Part shown: positions 42,159 to 50,512 of the stretch, piece by piece
How the letters are laid out: each line of letters opens with the position of its first letter
How positions within the stretch are numbered: position 1 is the first letter of the stretch
Assembly (NCBI RefSeq): GCF_013409935.1
Contig: NZ_JACCCO010000001.1
Location: forward strand, 62,001-126,000
DNA from: Streptosporangium sandarakinum
Lineage (GTDB): Bacteria > Actinomycetota > Actinomycetes > Streptosporangiales > Streptosporangiaceae
Direction of reading: 5' to 3'
Length of the DNA stretch: 64,000 bases
Notes under the pieces: generated by a model
What the model saw: the letters and a program-made list of their open reading frames with translations, nothing else
Database searches by the model: none
Told to the model about the DNA's origin: nothing
Made by a program: the position numbers and the translations under genes

Positions 42159-42263
42159 TCACATCCTGCGGATCCGCATGTAGCGCTTGAGGTCGGGGAT
42201 CGACTGGTAGACCAGCACGCCGATCCCCACCAGGACGGCTCCGACGAACAGGCGTCTCAACAC
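42159..42263 (-). CDS. 34-residue DUF6893-type small membrane protein
   Basis: From GTG 42263, with AAGGAGGAGAG just upstream, 34 codons encode MLRRLFVGAVLVGIGVLVYQ then SIPDLKRYMRIRRM. This is one short hydrophobic helix followed by a basic amphipathic tail. It matches, from memory, the tiny DUF6893 family of actinomycetes. It lies between the maturation protease and hypA with tight spacing, so it is very probably co-expressed. It may be a membrane tether for the hydrogenase or Hyp machinery; that is inference. Confidence 0.7.
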   Translation of the reverse strand: MLRRLFVGAVLVGIGVLVYQSIPDLKRYMRIRRM

Positions 42264-42285
42264 GGTCTCTCCTCCTTACGGCCGG

Positions 42286-42777
42286 CTACGGCGAGCGGGC
42301 GCTCACCGGTGCCGCGGCCATCTCCTGATGGACCAGGTCGGCGACCAGGTCCGCGGCCGCGCCGACGGCCGCGGCCACCGGCGGGCTCAGCTCCATGCCG
42401 GGCGACAGGTCGGCGGGCTCGCACCCGACGAGCAGCACCCGTCCGGTCCGGCCGCCGAGCGCGCCGGCCAGGGCCAGCACGGTCTCCGGGGTCATGTCGT
42501 GGGCGTCGAGGACCGGCCCGGACACCTCGCCGGGCGTGGGTTCCAGGACGTACAGCGTGCCGGGCGGGCCGCCACGGGCCACGGCGTCGACGAGGATCGC
42601 GGTGTCGTGGCCGCCGCCGGTGAGCTCGTAGGCGAGGTGGACGCCGCGGATGCCGAAGTCGGCCACCGAGACCCCGGCGGGCAGGTCGCGTTCCGCCAGG
42701 CGCGCGGCCACCGCGACGCCGAACCCGTCGTCGCCGAGGAAGACGTTCCCGACGCCCGCGACGAGGATGCCGCTCAT
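42286..42777 (-). CDS. Hydrogenase maturation endopeptidase (HyaD/HybD type)
   Basis: The 163-residue protein begins ILVAGVGNVFLGDDGFGVAV and contains VADFGIRGVHLAYELTGGGH and DAHDMTPETVLALAGALGG. The Asp residues in DDGFG and DFGIRG and the downstream His are the nickel-sensing sites of this peptidase family. It should cut the C-terminal tail of the large subunit after His580. It overlaps the preceding gene by four bases (ATGA). Confidence 0.93.
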   Translation of the reverse strand: MSGILVAGVGNVFLGDDGFGVAVAARLAERDLPAGVSVADFGIRGVHLAYELTGGGHDTAILVDAVARGGPPGTLYVLEPTPGEVSGPVLDAHDMTPETVLALAGALGGRTGRVLLVGCEPADLSPGMELSPPVAAAVGAAADLVADLVHQEMAAAPVSARSP

Positions 42778-44417
42778 GGGGCGTCCCGCCTCTCCGGCGC
42801 GTCCGCCGCGTCCCCCGCGTCCGTCCCGGCGCCGGGGCCGCCCGCCGGGCCGGGGGCATCGAGCGGTTCGATCTCGTCGGGGGCGAAGTAGAGGAAGCGG
42901 CCGTGGGAGCGGTGCAGGTCGGCGCCGGGGTCGTCGTCCAGGGTGACCGCCAGGTGGCGCGCCCCGTCGAGGTCGGTGAGCACGGCCTCCACCCGGGCGG
43001 TCCGGCCGGCCAGGAACATGTCGTGGGCGTCGGCGCGCCGCCTGCCGGGCGCCAGCCGTACCCGGCTGCCCCTGGCGACCTCCACCCCGGCGACGGACAC
43101 GGCGTCGGTCTCCGGCGAGGAGCCGGGCCCGGCGGCGAGGTCGCTCCAGAAGGCGTCCCCGGGTCCGTCCCAGGGCGCGGCGCCGGGGTTCGCGGTGCCG
43201 GGCGCGGGATCCGGCGGAGGCTCCGCGCGTGAACCGGCCGGGGACGCGCCCTCCTCTGGCGCGGCGCCGGGGCCGGCCGCCGAACCCCAGCGGGGCGCGG
43301 TGTCGCCGCGGGCGGGTGTCTCCAGGTGGCGGATCGCGCCGTGCAGCCGTTCGGCCAGCTCCGGTGGCAGGGTCGCCACCATGTCGAGGAGCCGGGTTGC
43401 CCGGGGGTCGGTCGCGCGGGCCTGCCGCCGCTCCTCCTCGGTGAGGGTGAGCGTGCGCAGGTGCAGCATCTCGTCGATCTCGGTGGCGTCGAACATGTCG
43501 CCCGGGCTCTCCGGGGCGGTGTCCGGGTAGTCGTAGAGGATGATCGGCGACGACAGCAGCACGTCGCGGTGGCCGGGCTCGCCGACGAGGACGGGCCAGG
43601 TGCGCTCGTTGCGGCAGGTCTCGGCGGCGGGCCGGGCCCATTCGGGCGGGTCGAGCAGGGAGACGAACGCGCCGCCGGTCACCCCGATGATCAGGTGGGC
43701 CGAGATCAGCGAGCGGCGCAGCGCCTGCTCGCGGGTGGCGTCCGGGTCGTCCCAGCCGGTGACGTTCTCCACCCGCACGCGCAGCCGGACGAGGTCGTAC
43801 GGCCCCGCCACCCGCTCGGCACGGGCCCGCACGACGGCGTGCAACGGCAGGTGCTCGCGGACGACGCGGCCCCGGGCCAGGCCGGACGGCCCGGTGATCG
43901 CCTCGACGGACCGGTCCCCGGGCAGGCGCACGTCGGCGGCGCGTTCGCCGTCGAGCAGTTCGGCGACGGGGAAGGCCACCTCCGTCTCGCGCTCGGTGGC
44001 CTCCTCGAAGGACAGGTAGGTCGTCACCCCTCCCGGCGCCCCGGCACCCGCCGTCCCCGGGTCCGTCTCCCCGGCCGTCTCCGGGCTCGGAACCCCACCC
44101 GGAACCCCACCGGCCGTCTCGACGGTCAGCTCGGCGACGGGCCGGTGGCCGCCGTCCTCGGCCCGTTCGACGAGGCGGGTCCTGACGTGCAGGAACCGCA
44201 GCCGCAGCCGTACCTCGGCGTCGTCGGCGCGTTCCAGCAGGCATTCGGTCACGCTGGAGGAGTGCTCGCAGGTGGTGTCGAACCCCGGCGGCACGAGCAC
44301 CCCGAACTGCCAGCGCATCCGGTTCTTGGCGGCCGACGCCCGGTAGGGGTAGAGCAGGTAGCCCTCGTACAGCACCGCGTCGGCGACCCGGCGGGCGATC
44401 TCCATGGGAGCGGTCAT
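42774..44417 (-). CDS. 547-residue hydrogenase-locus protein of unknown function
   Basis: This large soluble protein has no membrane helices and no recognisable catalytic motif. The N-terminal part (about 1-330) looks folded and conserved (LYEGYLLYPYRASAAKNRMR, FGVLVPPGFDTTCEHSSSVT, HLIIGVTGGAFVSLLDPPEW, LLSSPIILYDYPDTAPESPG). A Gly/Pro/Ala-rich linker (about 375-430) leads to a C-terminal domain (VSVAGVEVARGSRVRLAPGR ... ADAHDMFLAGRTARVEAVLT). It is fused by four-base overlaps to DUF6084 upstream and the protease downstream. Homologues occur in group 1h loci from memory. A scaffold or maturation role is inferred only from context. Confidence 0.7.
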   Translation of the reverse strand: MTAPMEIARRVADAVLYEGYLLYPYRASAAKNRMRWQFGVLVPPGFDTTCEHSSSVTECLLERADDAEVRLRLRFLHVRTRLVERAEDGGHRPVAELTVETAGGVPGGVPSPETAGETDPGTAGAGAPGGVTTYLSFEEATERETEVAFPVAELLDGERAADVRLPGDRSVEAITGPSGLARGRVVREHLPLHAVVRARAERVAGPYDLVRLRVRVENVTGWDDPDATREQALRRSLISAHLIIGVTGGAFVSLLDPPEWARPAAETCRNERTWPVLVGEPGHRDVLLSSPIILYDYPDTAPESPGDMFDATEIDEMLHLRTLTLTEEERRQARATDPRATRLLDMVATLPPELAERLHGAIRHLETPARGDTAPRWGSAAGPGAAPEEGASPAGSRAEPPPDPAPGTANPGAAPWDGPGDAFWSDLAAGPGSSPETDAVSVAGVEVARGSRVRLAPGRRRADAHDMFLAGRTARVEAVLTDLDGARHLAVTLDDDPGADLHRSHGRFLYFAPDEIEPLDAPGPAGGPGAGTDAGDAADAPERRDAP

Positions 44418-45046
44418 CGCCGGCTCTCCTCCAGCAGTAGTTCCACGGCCTCGTCCCAGGTGGCCAGGGCGCGTTCGGTCTTGAGGCGGCGCAGGGCCCG
44501 CAGCGTGCCGCGGTTCAGCCGCAGCCATCCGCTGTCCGGGAAGTAGCGGTCCATCAGCTCCCGCCACACCCCGACCGGCAGCCGGTGACGGGCCTCCTGG
44601 TGCCAGGGGATCTGGGTCACCGAGAAGCCGTTCCCGGCGCGGGCGAAGACCGTGCCGCCGAACAGCAGGATCAGCGGGATCTCTCCGTCCTCCAGCGCGG
44701 CGAAGTACTTGCCCGCGGCCACCTCCAGGTCGTAGCTGCAGGGCACATGCAGGTCGACCTCGGTGACGCCGCGGAAGGCGGGGACGGTGGCCGAGACGGT
44801 CGCGAAGTGCAGGGGCTTGAGCGTGTCGCCCCACCGGGACGGGTCGCCGAACAGGTCGCCGAGCAGCTCCGCCTCCGCGGGGCCGTACCGACGCAGGTGC
44901 GGCTCCACCCGGATCTGGCACCGCAGCAGTACGGCGTGCACCCCGGCGGTCGACGGCTCGGTGACGCGCAGCCGGAAGACCAGCGTCGGGAAGGCCGCGT
45001 ACGGCTCGGCCCGCGCGCCCAGGCAGGTGAGGGCGATCTCATCCAC
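44414..45046 (-). CDS. DUF6084 family protein
   Basis: The 210-residue protein reads VDEIALTCLGARAEPYAAFP then TLVFRLRVTEPSTAGVHAVL, LRCQIRVEPHLRRYGPAEAE, VDLHVPCSYDLEVAAGKYFA and FSVTQIPWHQEARHRLPVGV. I recognise DUF6084, encoded beside DUF5947 in actinobacterial hydrogenase loci. It is soluble and largely beta in the first half. GTG 45046 follows AAGGGGGCGGCC and overlaps the DUF5947 stop by 8 nt. The function is unknown; obligate co-occurrence with the hydrogenase suggests assembly or partnering. Confidence 0.8.
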   Translation of the reverse strand: MDEIALTCLGARAEPYAAFPTLVFRLRVTEPSTAGVHAVLLRCQIRVEPHLRRYGPAEAELLGDLFGDPSRWGDTLKPLHFATVSATVPAFRGVTEVDLHVPCSYDLEVAAGKYFAALEDGEIPLILLFGGTVFARAGNGFSVTQIPWHQEARHRLPVGVWRELMDRYFPDSGWLRLNRGTLRALRRLKTERALATWDEAVELLLEESRR

Positions 45047-45677
45047 GGCCGCCCCCTTGTGACTCCGGGACACGGTGGCCGCGGCGGCGCAGGTCGGCGA
45101 AGAAGCCGTCGATGGCCCGCCAGACCTCCGGGCCGCCGTCGAAGCCCTTCCAGTGCAGCCGCACCAGGCCCACCAGGCGGTAGCAGGCGTCGATCGGCGC
45201 CAGGTGACAGGTGAAGCCGCCCTCCGGGCGGCGGTCCACCAGCAGCGCCTCGACGTCGGGCAGCACGCCGGCCATCGCCGGGCAGGCCGACAGGACCCGT
45301 TCCCAGGTGTCGTGCGGCAGCAGGGACTCGGTGGCCCCGGCGGGGCTGGGGTAGCAGGCGACGATCCGGCCGAGCGCCGAGTTCCGGAAGAAGAACGCGG
45401 TGCGCACCGGGATCCGCATCTCCTCCCAGTCGGCCTCGGTCAGGGGGAACGAGGGCGCGTGCAGGTGGCGGCGGGGCACCCCCCGGTAGCGCCGCCGCGA
45501 GTCGCCGTCGTGGGAGAACAGCAGATGGCAGCCGGCGCAGGAGCACAGCAGCGCCCGGGTCTCCAGGTTCACCACGTGCCCGTGGTCCTCCCCGGCCGCC
45601 TCGCCGCACAGCTCGCACCGGGGCGCGGCTTCGGTGTCCCGTGTCCGGAACCGGCGCAGCCCGGTGGCCGCCGTCAT
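45039..45677 (-). CDS. DUF5947 family protein with CxxC motifs
   Basis: The 212-residue protein has an N-terminal zinc-ribbon-like part: RCELCGEAAGEDHGHVVNLE followed by LLCSCAGCHLLF. It then has the segments DWEEMRIPVRTAFFFRNSAL and AGATESLLPHDTWERVLSAC. The Cys pairs could bind zinc or an iron-sulfur cluster. It overlaps the NifU-like gene by four bases and DUF6084 by 8. The family is known only by its DUF number and its place beside group 1h hydrogenases. Confidence 0.8.
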   Translation of the reverse strand: MTAATGLRRFRTRDTEAAPRCELCGEAAGEDHGHVVNLETRALLCSCAGCHLLFSHDGDSRRRYRGVPRRHLHAPSFPLTEADWEEMRIPVRTAFFFRNSALGRIVACYPSPAGATESLLPHDTWERVLSACPAMAGVLPDVEALLVDRRPEGGFTCHLAPIDACYRLVGLVRLHWKGFDGGPEVWRAIDGFFADLRRRGHRVPESQGGGRG

Positions 45678-46369
45678 GGCGCTCCCCCGCCCGCGGCGGC
45701 CGGGCGGCGGCCGATCTGCAGCAGGGGCGACCGGCCCGCCGCCGGGTCGCCGGCCTCGGTGATCTCGACGCGCGCCGCCTCCGGCACGGCCCCCGTCACG
45801 GCGTCCTCCACGGCGCGCAGCAGGGCGCGCCGGGAGGAGGGGCAGCCGTGACCGGCGCCCGTCAGGCGGAGCCGTACGACGCCCGTCTCGTCCACGCCGA
45901 GCAGCTCGGCTTTCTCCTCGCGGCCGGCCAGGGCCCGTTCCAGGGCGGCGGCGGCGCGTTCGGCGGCGCCGAGCGGGTGCAGGTCGTGCAGGATGAGCAG
46001 ACCGGAGACGAGGTCGTCGCCGGTCAGGCGGTGCAGCACGTCGGCGGCCCCGGCCTCCACGACGGCCTCGACGACGCGCTCCAGGCCGGCGCCGTACAGC
46101 TCGACGAGGGCGCGGACGAGCTCCTCGGCCCTGGCGCGCGTCGCGGGGTCGGCGTGCGCGCCGAGGTCGGCGAGCAGCGCCTCGACACGCTCGCCGGCCG
46201 CCTGGACCTCCCGCCCCCGGGACCCGCCCGCCCGGACGCCGCGGGCTCCGGGCCCGTCGGTCCGGACGTCGCGGGCTCCGGGCCCGTCGGTCCGGACGTC
46301 GCGGGCTCCGGGCCCGTCGGCGGGCGGCCCCGCCCCGGGCCGCCGCCCGGTGGCCGCCGGGCCGGTCAT
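45674..46369 (-). CDS. NifU C-terminal-like iron-sulfur protein with repetitive leader
   Basis: The C-terminal part (about 150-231) holds VRLRLTGAGHGCPSSRRALL then RAVEDAVTGAVPEAARVEIT, similar to NifU/Nfu domains that carry a [4Fe-4S] cluster; only one Cys (GCPSS) of the usual CxxC is present. A helical middle (60-130) precedes it. The first 50 residues are three 10-residue repeats of the type DGPGARDVRT, from a 30-bp minisatellite. It overlaps the large-subunit stop by four bases. It probably serves Fe-S assembly or electron transfer for the hydrogenase, but the missing Cys leaves this open. Confidence 0.75.
   Translation of the reverse strand: MTGPAATGRRPGAGPPADGPGARDVRTDGPGARDVRTDGPGARGVRAGGSRGREVQAAGERVEALLADLGAHADPATRARAEELVRALVELYGAGLERVVEAVVEAGAADVLHRLTGDDLVSGLLILHDLHPLGAAERAAAALERALAGREEKAELLGVDETGVVRLRLTGAGHGCPSSRRALLRAVEDAVTGAVPEAARVEITEAGDPAAGRSPLLQIGRRPAAAGGGAP
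46231..46320 (-). repeat. 30-bp tandem repeat inside the NifU-like gene
   Basis: Three consecutive 30-bp units (46231, 46261, 46291) are nearly identical; the second and third are exact copies, and each ends GGGCTCCGGGCCCGTCGG. They encode three 10-residue repeats in frame, so copy-number change would keep the frame. Confidence 0.9.
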
Positions 46370-48171
46370 GCCGGGCCGAAGGCGTGCGGGCTGTGCAGCT
46401 TGCGCAGCTCCTTGCCGCCGCCGAGGTACATGTGGACCCCGCACGGCAGGCACGGGTCGAAGCTGCGCACGGTGCGCATGATGTCGATGCCCTTGAAGTC
46501 CTCCGGCCGGTTCTCCTCGAAGATCGGGGTGTTCTGCACCGCGTCCTCGTAAGGGCCGGGTGTGCCGTAGGGGTCGCGGACGCTGGCGTTCCACGGGGTG
46601 GGCGGGTAGGGGTGGTAGTTGGCGATCTTGCCGTTCCTGATCACCATGTGGTGCGACAGCAGGCCCCGGACCGCCTCGGTGAACCCGCAGCTGATCGCCT
46701 CCTCCGGCACCTCGAAGGGCGTCCAGGTCTGGGTGCGCCCGGCGCGTACCTCGGCCAGGCCCTGCTCGGCGAAGTGCAGTGCGCAGGCCGCCGCGTACGC
46801 CTGGAAGTAGGAGCGGGCCCGGTTGCGCTCCAGCGCGTTGGACAGCGGCTGCCCGTTGTGAGTGGGGATGGTCCACTCCAGCGTCTTCTCCGGGCGCGTG
46901 GCGGTCTTCGGCAGGTTGATCTGCACGCTGTGGCCGGTGGCCTTGACGTAGCCGATGTCCACCCGCCCGGACAGGGCGGTGGACCACAGGCGGGCGAGGG
47001 GGCCGCCGCCGGTGTCCAGCGGGAGCATGTCGGCGCCGTCGAACCAGCGCGGCGACATCACCCAGCTGTACTTGCCGGTGAAGTCGCGCTTCTGCGGGTG
47101 GGGGATGGTGTGCTGGTTCCACGGGTGCCGGATGTCGACGGGGTTGCCCAGCGGGTCGTGGGTGACGAACGGCTCCTGCCCGGCCCAGTCGTCGTAGTAG
47201 GAGCTGCCCAGCAGGATGCGGATGCCGAGGTTGATGTCGACGAGATCGTTGGTGACCAGGCGGCCGTCCACGATCACGCCGGGGGTGACGAACATCCGCC
47301 GGCCCCAGTCGCTCATGGTGCGGTAGTCGAAGTCGCAGTGCTCGGGGTCGTTGAAGCTGCCCCAGCAGCCGAGCAGCACCCGGCGGCGGCCGACCTCCTC
47401 GTATCCGGGGAGCGCCTGGTAGAAGAAGTCGAACAGGTCGTCGTGCATGGGCACGACCCGCTTGAGGAACTCGACGTAGCGCGTCAGCCGGATGAGGTAG
47501 TCGGTGAACAGCTGCACGGTGGCGACCGTGCCGACCCCGCCGGGATACAGGGTGGAGGGGTGCACGTGCCTGCCCTCCATCAGGCAGAACATCTCCCGGG
47601 TGACCCGGCTCATGGCCAGGGCCTCGCGGTAGAACTCCCCCTCCAGCGGGTTGAGGGAGCGCATGATGTCGGCGATGGTGCGGAAGCCGTGGTCGGCGGC
47701 GTGCGGGGCCTCGGTGTTCTCGGCCAGCGCGAGCACGCCGGGGTTGGTCTCGCGCACCATCTTCTCGCAGTAGTCGACCCCCACCAGGTTCTCCTGGTAG
47801 ATGTTGTGGTCGAACATGTACTCGGCGGCCTCGCCGCAGTTGATGATCCACTCCCCCAGCGCCGGGGGGCGGGCGCCGTAGGCCATGTTCTGGGCGTAGA
47901 CCGAGCAGGTGGCGTGGTTGTCGCCGCAGATGCCGCAGATCCGGCTGGTGATGAAGTGCGCGTCGCGGGGGTCCTTGCCCTTCATGAAGATGCTGTAGCC
48001 GCGGAAGATCGACGACGTGCTGTAGCACTCGGCGACCTCCCGGTTGGCGAAGTCGATCTTGCAGTAGATGCCGAGGCTGCCCACGATCCGGGTGATCGGG
48101 TCCCACGACATCTCCACCAGCTCCCGGCCGCCGGGCGGCACGGTCTCCTCCGTCTTGGGTGAGGTCTTCAT
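46366..48171 (-). CDS. hhyL: [NiFe]-hydrogenase large subunit, group 1h (actinobacterial type)
   Basis: The 601-residue protein has the L1 motif SRICGICGDNHATCSVYAQ (Cys79, Cys82) and the L2 motif FDPCLPCGVH (Cys574, Cys577, His580), which bind the Ni-Fe site. The 21 residues after His580 (MYLGGGKELRKLHSPHAFGP...) are the tail removed by the maturation peptidase. The L1/L2 variants are those of group 1h, formerly group 5, high-affinity hydrogenases that oxidise atmospheric H2 during starvation. It follows the small-subunit gene by two bases. Confidence 0.96.
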   Translation of the reverse strand: MKTSPKTEETVPPGGRELVEMSWDPITRIVGSLGIYCKIDFANREVAECYSTSSIFRGYSIFMKGKDPRDAHFITSRICGICGDNHATCSVYAQNMAYGARPPALGEWIINCGEAAEYMFDHNIYQENLVGVDYCEKMVRETNPGVLALAENTEAPHAADHGFRTIADIMRSLNPLEGEFYREALAMSRVTREMFCLMEGRHVHPSTLYPGGVGTVATVQLFTDYLIRLTRYVEFLKRVVPMHDDLFDFFYQALPGYEEVGRRRVLLGCWGSFNDPEHCDFDYRTMSDWGRRMFVTPGVIVDGRLVTNDLVDINLGIRILLGSSYYDDWAGQEPFVTHDPLGNPVDIRHPWNQHTIPHPQKRDFTGKYSWVMSPRWFDGADMLPLDTGGGPLARLWSTALSGRVDIGYVKATGHSVQINLPKTATRPEKTLEWTIPTHNGQPLSNALERNRARSYFQAYAAACALHFAEQGLAEVRAGRTQTWTPFEVPEEAISCGFTEAVRGLLSHHMVIRNGKIANYHPYPPTPWNASVRDPYGTPGPYEDAVQNTPIFEENRPEDFKGIDIMRTVRSFDPCLPCGVHMYLGGGKELRKLHSPHAFGPA

Positions 48172-48173
48172 AC

Positions 48174-49265
48174 TCAGCTCCAGGGCGCCTTGTAACCGGT
48201 GAGCAGGGCGCGACCCTTGGTGCGCCACTTCGGTTCCTTGTCGACTGTCTTGAGGGTGATGTGGCGCAGGCCGCGCACGACGCCGCCGTAGACGCCGCTG
48301 GCCGCGGACGACACCCGCGCCCCGGGCGGTTCGTCCATGAACGGCATGAACTTGTCGGGGAAGCCGGGCATCGTGCAGGCGATGCAGATCCCGCCCACGT
48401 TGGGGCAGCCGCCGATGCCGTTCATCCAGCCGCGCTTGGGCACGTTGCACCGTACGACCGGCCCCCAGCAGCCGATCTTCACCAGGCACTTCGACGAGCC
48501 GTACTCGACGGCGAACTGGCCCTGCTCGTAGTAGCCGGCCCGGTCGCAGCCCTCGTGCACGGTCTGGCCGAACAGCCACGTCGGCCGCAGCGCCTCGTCC
48601 AGCGGGATCATCGGCGCCTGCCCGGTGAGCTGGTAGAGCAGGTACAGGATCGTCTCCGACAGGTTGTCCGGCTGGATGGGGCAGCCCGGCACGTTGACGA
48701 TCGGCAGCCCGGCCTTGGAACGCCAGTCCCAGCCGAGGTAGTCGGCGACGCCCATCGCGCCGGTCGGGTTGCCCGCCATGGCGTGGATGCCGCCGTAGGT
48801 GGCGCAGGTGCCGGCCGCCAGTACGGCGGTCGCCTTCGGCGCGAGGATGTCCAGCCACTCGCTGGTGGTCCGGGGCTGCCCGGTGGCCGGGTCGTTGCCG
48901 AACCCGCACCAGTAGCCCTCCTGCTTGATCGACTCGTTCGGGATGGAGCCCTCCACGACCAGCACGAACGGTTCCAGCTCGCCGCGCGCGGCCCGGAAGA
49001 ACCACTCGATGAACACGTCGGAGCCCTGCATCGGCCCGGACTCGAAGTCGATCAGCGGCCAGTGCACGGCCACCTTCGGCAGGCCGGGCAGCGCCCCCAG
49101 GGCGATCTCCTCGATGCTGGGCTGCGTCGCCGCGGTCAGCGCGACCGAGTCGCCGTCGCAGCTCAGCCCGGCGTTGATCCAGAGGATGTGGACGATCGGC
49201 TCCTCCTCGAGCTGTTCCGCCGCGCCCCGTTTCCCCTGCCGTTCCTGGTCCGCCGGTGCCGTCAT
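48174..49265 (-). CDS. hhyS: [NiFe]-hydrogenase small subunit, group 1h
   Basis: The 363-residue protein carries Cys ligands for three Fe-S clusters: SCDGDSVALTAATQPSIEEI, AAGTCATYGGIHAMAGNP, VPGCPIQPDN, and the C-terminal set CLVKIGCWGPVVRC and GGCPNVGGICIACTMPGFPD. The first motif is C-x-x-D (Cys36, Asp39) instead of C-x-x-C; an Asp ligand to the proximal cluster is a known feature of this group. There is no Tat signal, as expected for group 1h, so it reaches the membrane otherwise. ATG 49265 follows AGGACGG. Confidence 0.95.
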   Translation of the reverse strand: MTAPADQERQGKRGAAEQLEEEPIVHILWINAGLSCDGDSVALTAATQPSIEEIALGALPGLPKVAVHWPLIDFESGPMQGSDVFIEWFFRAARGELEPFVLVVEGSIPNESIKQEGYWCGFGNDPATGQPRTTSEWLDILAPKATAVLAAGTCATYGGIHAMAGNPTGAMGVADYLGWDWRSKAGLPIVNVPGCPIQPDNLSETILYLLYQLTGQAPMIPLDEALRPTWLFGQTVHEGCDRAGYYEQGQFAVEYGSSKCLVKIGCWGPVVRCNVPKRGWMNGIGGCPNVGGICIACTMPGFPDKFMPFMDEPPGARVSSAASGVYGGVVRGLRHITLKTVDKEPKWRTKGRALLTGYKAPWS

Positions 49266-49402
49266 GCCGTCCTGCCTTCCCGGGGCTCCCCATGCCTCGA
49301 TGCCGGTGGTCGATGGTGGTGGGGGAGGTCTCGTGCGGTGCGGATCATGACGTGTCTCCTCGGGCTCCTCGCGTTCCTCGTGCTCTCGTGTCCGGTTCGC
49401 CG

Positions 49403-50095
49403 TCAGCCGACGTTGCGGACCGGTGGGGCGGGGACGGCGCCGAGGGCGTGCTGGGTCAGCTCCCACAGCACGTGGTAGACCGTCGTCTGCGCCTCCTGGA
49501 TCCGGTGCACCGAGGAGGAGGGGATGACGAACAGGTAGTCCAGCAGCTCCAGCTCGGCCAGCCTGCCGCCCCTGTCCCCGGCCAGGGCGATGGTGAGCAT
49601 GCCCTGCCGGGCCGCCTCCTCGAAGGCGCGCACGACGTTGGCGGAGCCGCCGCTGGTGGTCAGGCCGAAGGCCATGTCGCCGCGCCGCCCGAGGGCGGCG
49701 AGCTGGCGGGCGAAGACGACGTCGAAGCCGACGTCGTTCGACAGGGCCGTCACCACGGCGACATCGCTGGTCAGTGACAGCGCCGGCAGGGACAGCCCGT
49801 GATCCGGGTGCAGGAACGCCGTCGCCACCTCCTGGGCGTCGGTGCTGCTGCCGCCGTTGCCGAAGGCGAACAGCCGCCCGCCGGCGGCGAACCGGATGGC
49901 CATCTCCCCGGCGCACTCGACGAGCTCGTCGGCCATCGACTCGGCCAGCTCCCGGCGCAGCCGGACGATCTCGGCGGCCTTCTCGCCGGTGGAGCGCAGC
50001 GCCTCGGTCAGCACCGCGTCGAGGTCACCCGGGCCCGGATAGAGAAAGGGGTAGAGCCCGCCCATCCCCTCGGGCGGCTGGTCACCGGTGCTCAT
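49403..50095 (-). CDS. SIS-domain protein 1 (GmhA-like phosphosugar isomerase fold)
   Basis: The 230-residue protein has the SIS core: GGRLFAFGNGGSSTDAQEVA, TALSNDVGFDVVFARQLAAL, DMAFGLTTSGGSANVVRAFE and the C-terminal helix VHRIQEAQTTVYHVLWELTQ. The Ser/Thr patch (GNGGSST; TTSGGSAN) that binds phosphosugars is intact, as in sedoheptulose-7-phosphate isomerase GmhA. It is encoded just upstream of the hydrogenase small subunit. Why a sugar-phosphate enzyme is in this locus is not known; it may sense or make a phosphorylated ligand. Confidence 0.88.
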   Translation of the reverse strand: MSTGDQPPEGMGGLYPFLYPGPGDLDAVLTEALRSTGEKAAEIVRLRRELAESMADELVECAGEMAIRFAAGGRLFAFGNGGSSTDAQEVATAFLHPDHGLSLPALSLTSDVAVVTALSNDVGFDVVFARQLAALGRRGDMAFGLTTSGGSANVVRAFEEAARQGMLTIALAGDRGGRLAELELLDYLFVIPSSSVHRIQEAQTTVYHVLWELTQHALGAVPAPPVRNVG

Positions 50096-50113
50096 CGCCG
50101 TTTCCTCTCCTGG

Positions 50114-50512
50114 TCACCGTGTTCCCCGACGTCCGCCGATCACGGCGTCTCCGACCGCCGCTTCTCCGGCGGTCGCGTCTCCGGTCACCGCGTCCCGGGT
50201 CACCGCGTCCCTGACGGCCGCGTCCCCGGTCGCCGCGTCCCTCATCGCGTCCCCGGTCATGGCGTCCCCGGTCGCCGGGTCTCCCGGCGTCCGCCGATGC
50301 CTGCCGACGACCGCGATGGCCTCCCCCGCGTGGACGAGGACGGTGTCGCCCTCGGCCGCGTCCACCAGGGCCACGCTCACCTCCGTGGTGACCGGACCCG
50401 CGCCGGCGACGGCCAGCCCGCCGTACCTGATGCGGATCACCCGCATCGGCACGGCCTCGTCCGCGCACGTGACGCACGGCCCGGTGTCGCAGCAGCCGTC
50501 CTCGTCGCTCAT
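50114..50512 (-). CDS. HypC/HupF-like protein with Cys-rich start and repetitive tail
   Basis: The 132-residue protein begins MSDEDGCCDTGPCVTCADEA and continues VPMRVIRIRYGGLAVAGAGP, VSVALVDAAEGDTVLVHAGE, AIAVVG, a HypC-like beta-barrel. It lacks the MCLGIPG start of true HypC and has CCDTGPCVTC instead. The last 55 residues are degenerate GDAMT/RDAVT-type pentapeptides encoded by short DNA repeats. It lies between two SIS genes with a four-base overlap upstream. A role as a second iron-site chaperone or metal carrier is inferred. Confidence 0.75.
   Translation of the reverse strand: MSDEDGCCDTGPCVTCADEAVPMRVIRIRYGGLAVAGAGPVTTEVSVALVDAAEGDTVLVHAGEAIAVVGRHRRTPGDPATGDAMTGDAMRDAATGDAAVRDAVTRDAVTGDATAGEAAVGDAVIGGRRGTR

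Noticed and set aside
46384..48162. A 592-codon plus-strand frame opposite the hydrogenase large subunit
   Set aside because: The large subunit is certain on the minus strand; the plus frame has no homology and a typical antisense composition.
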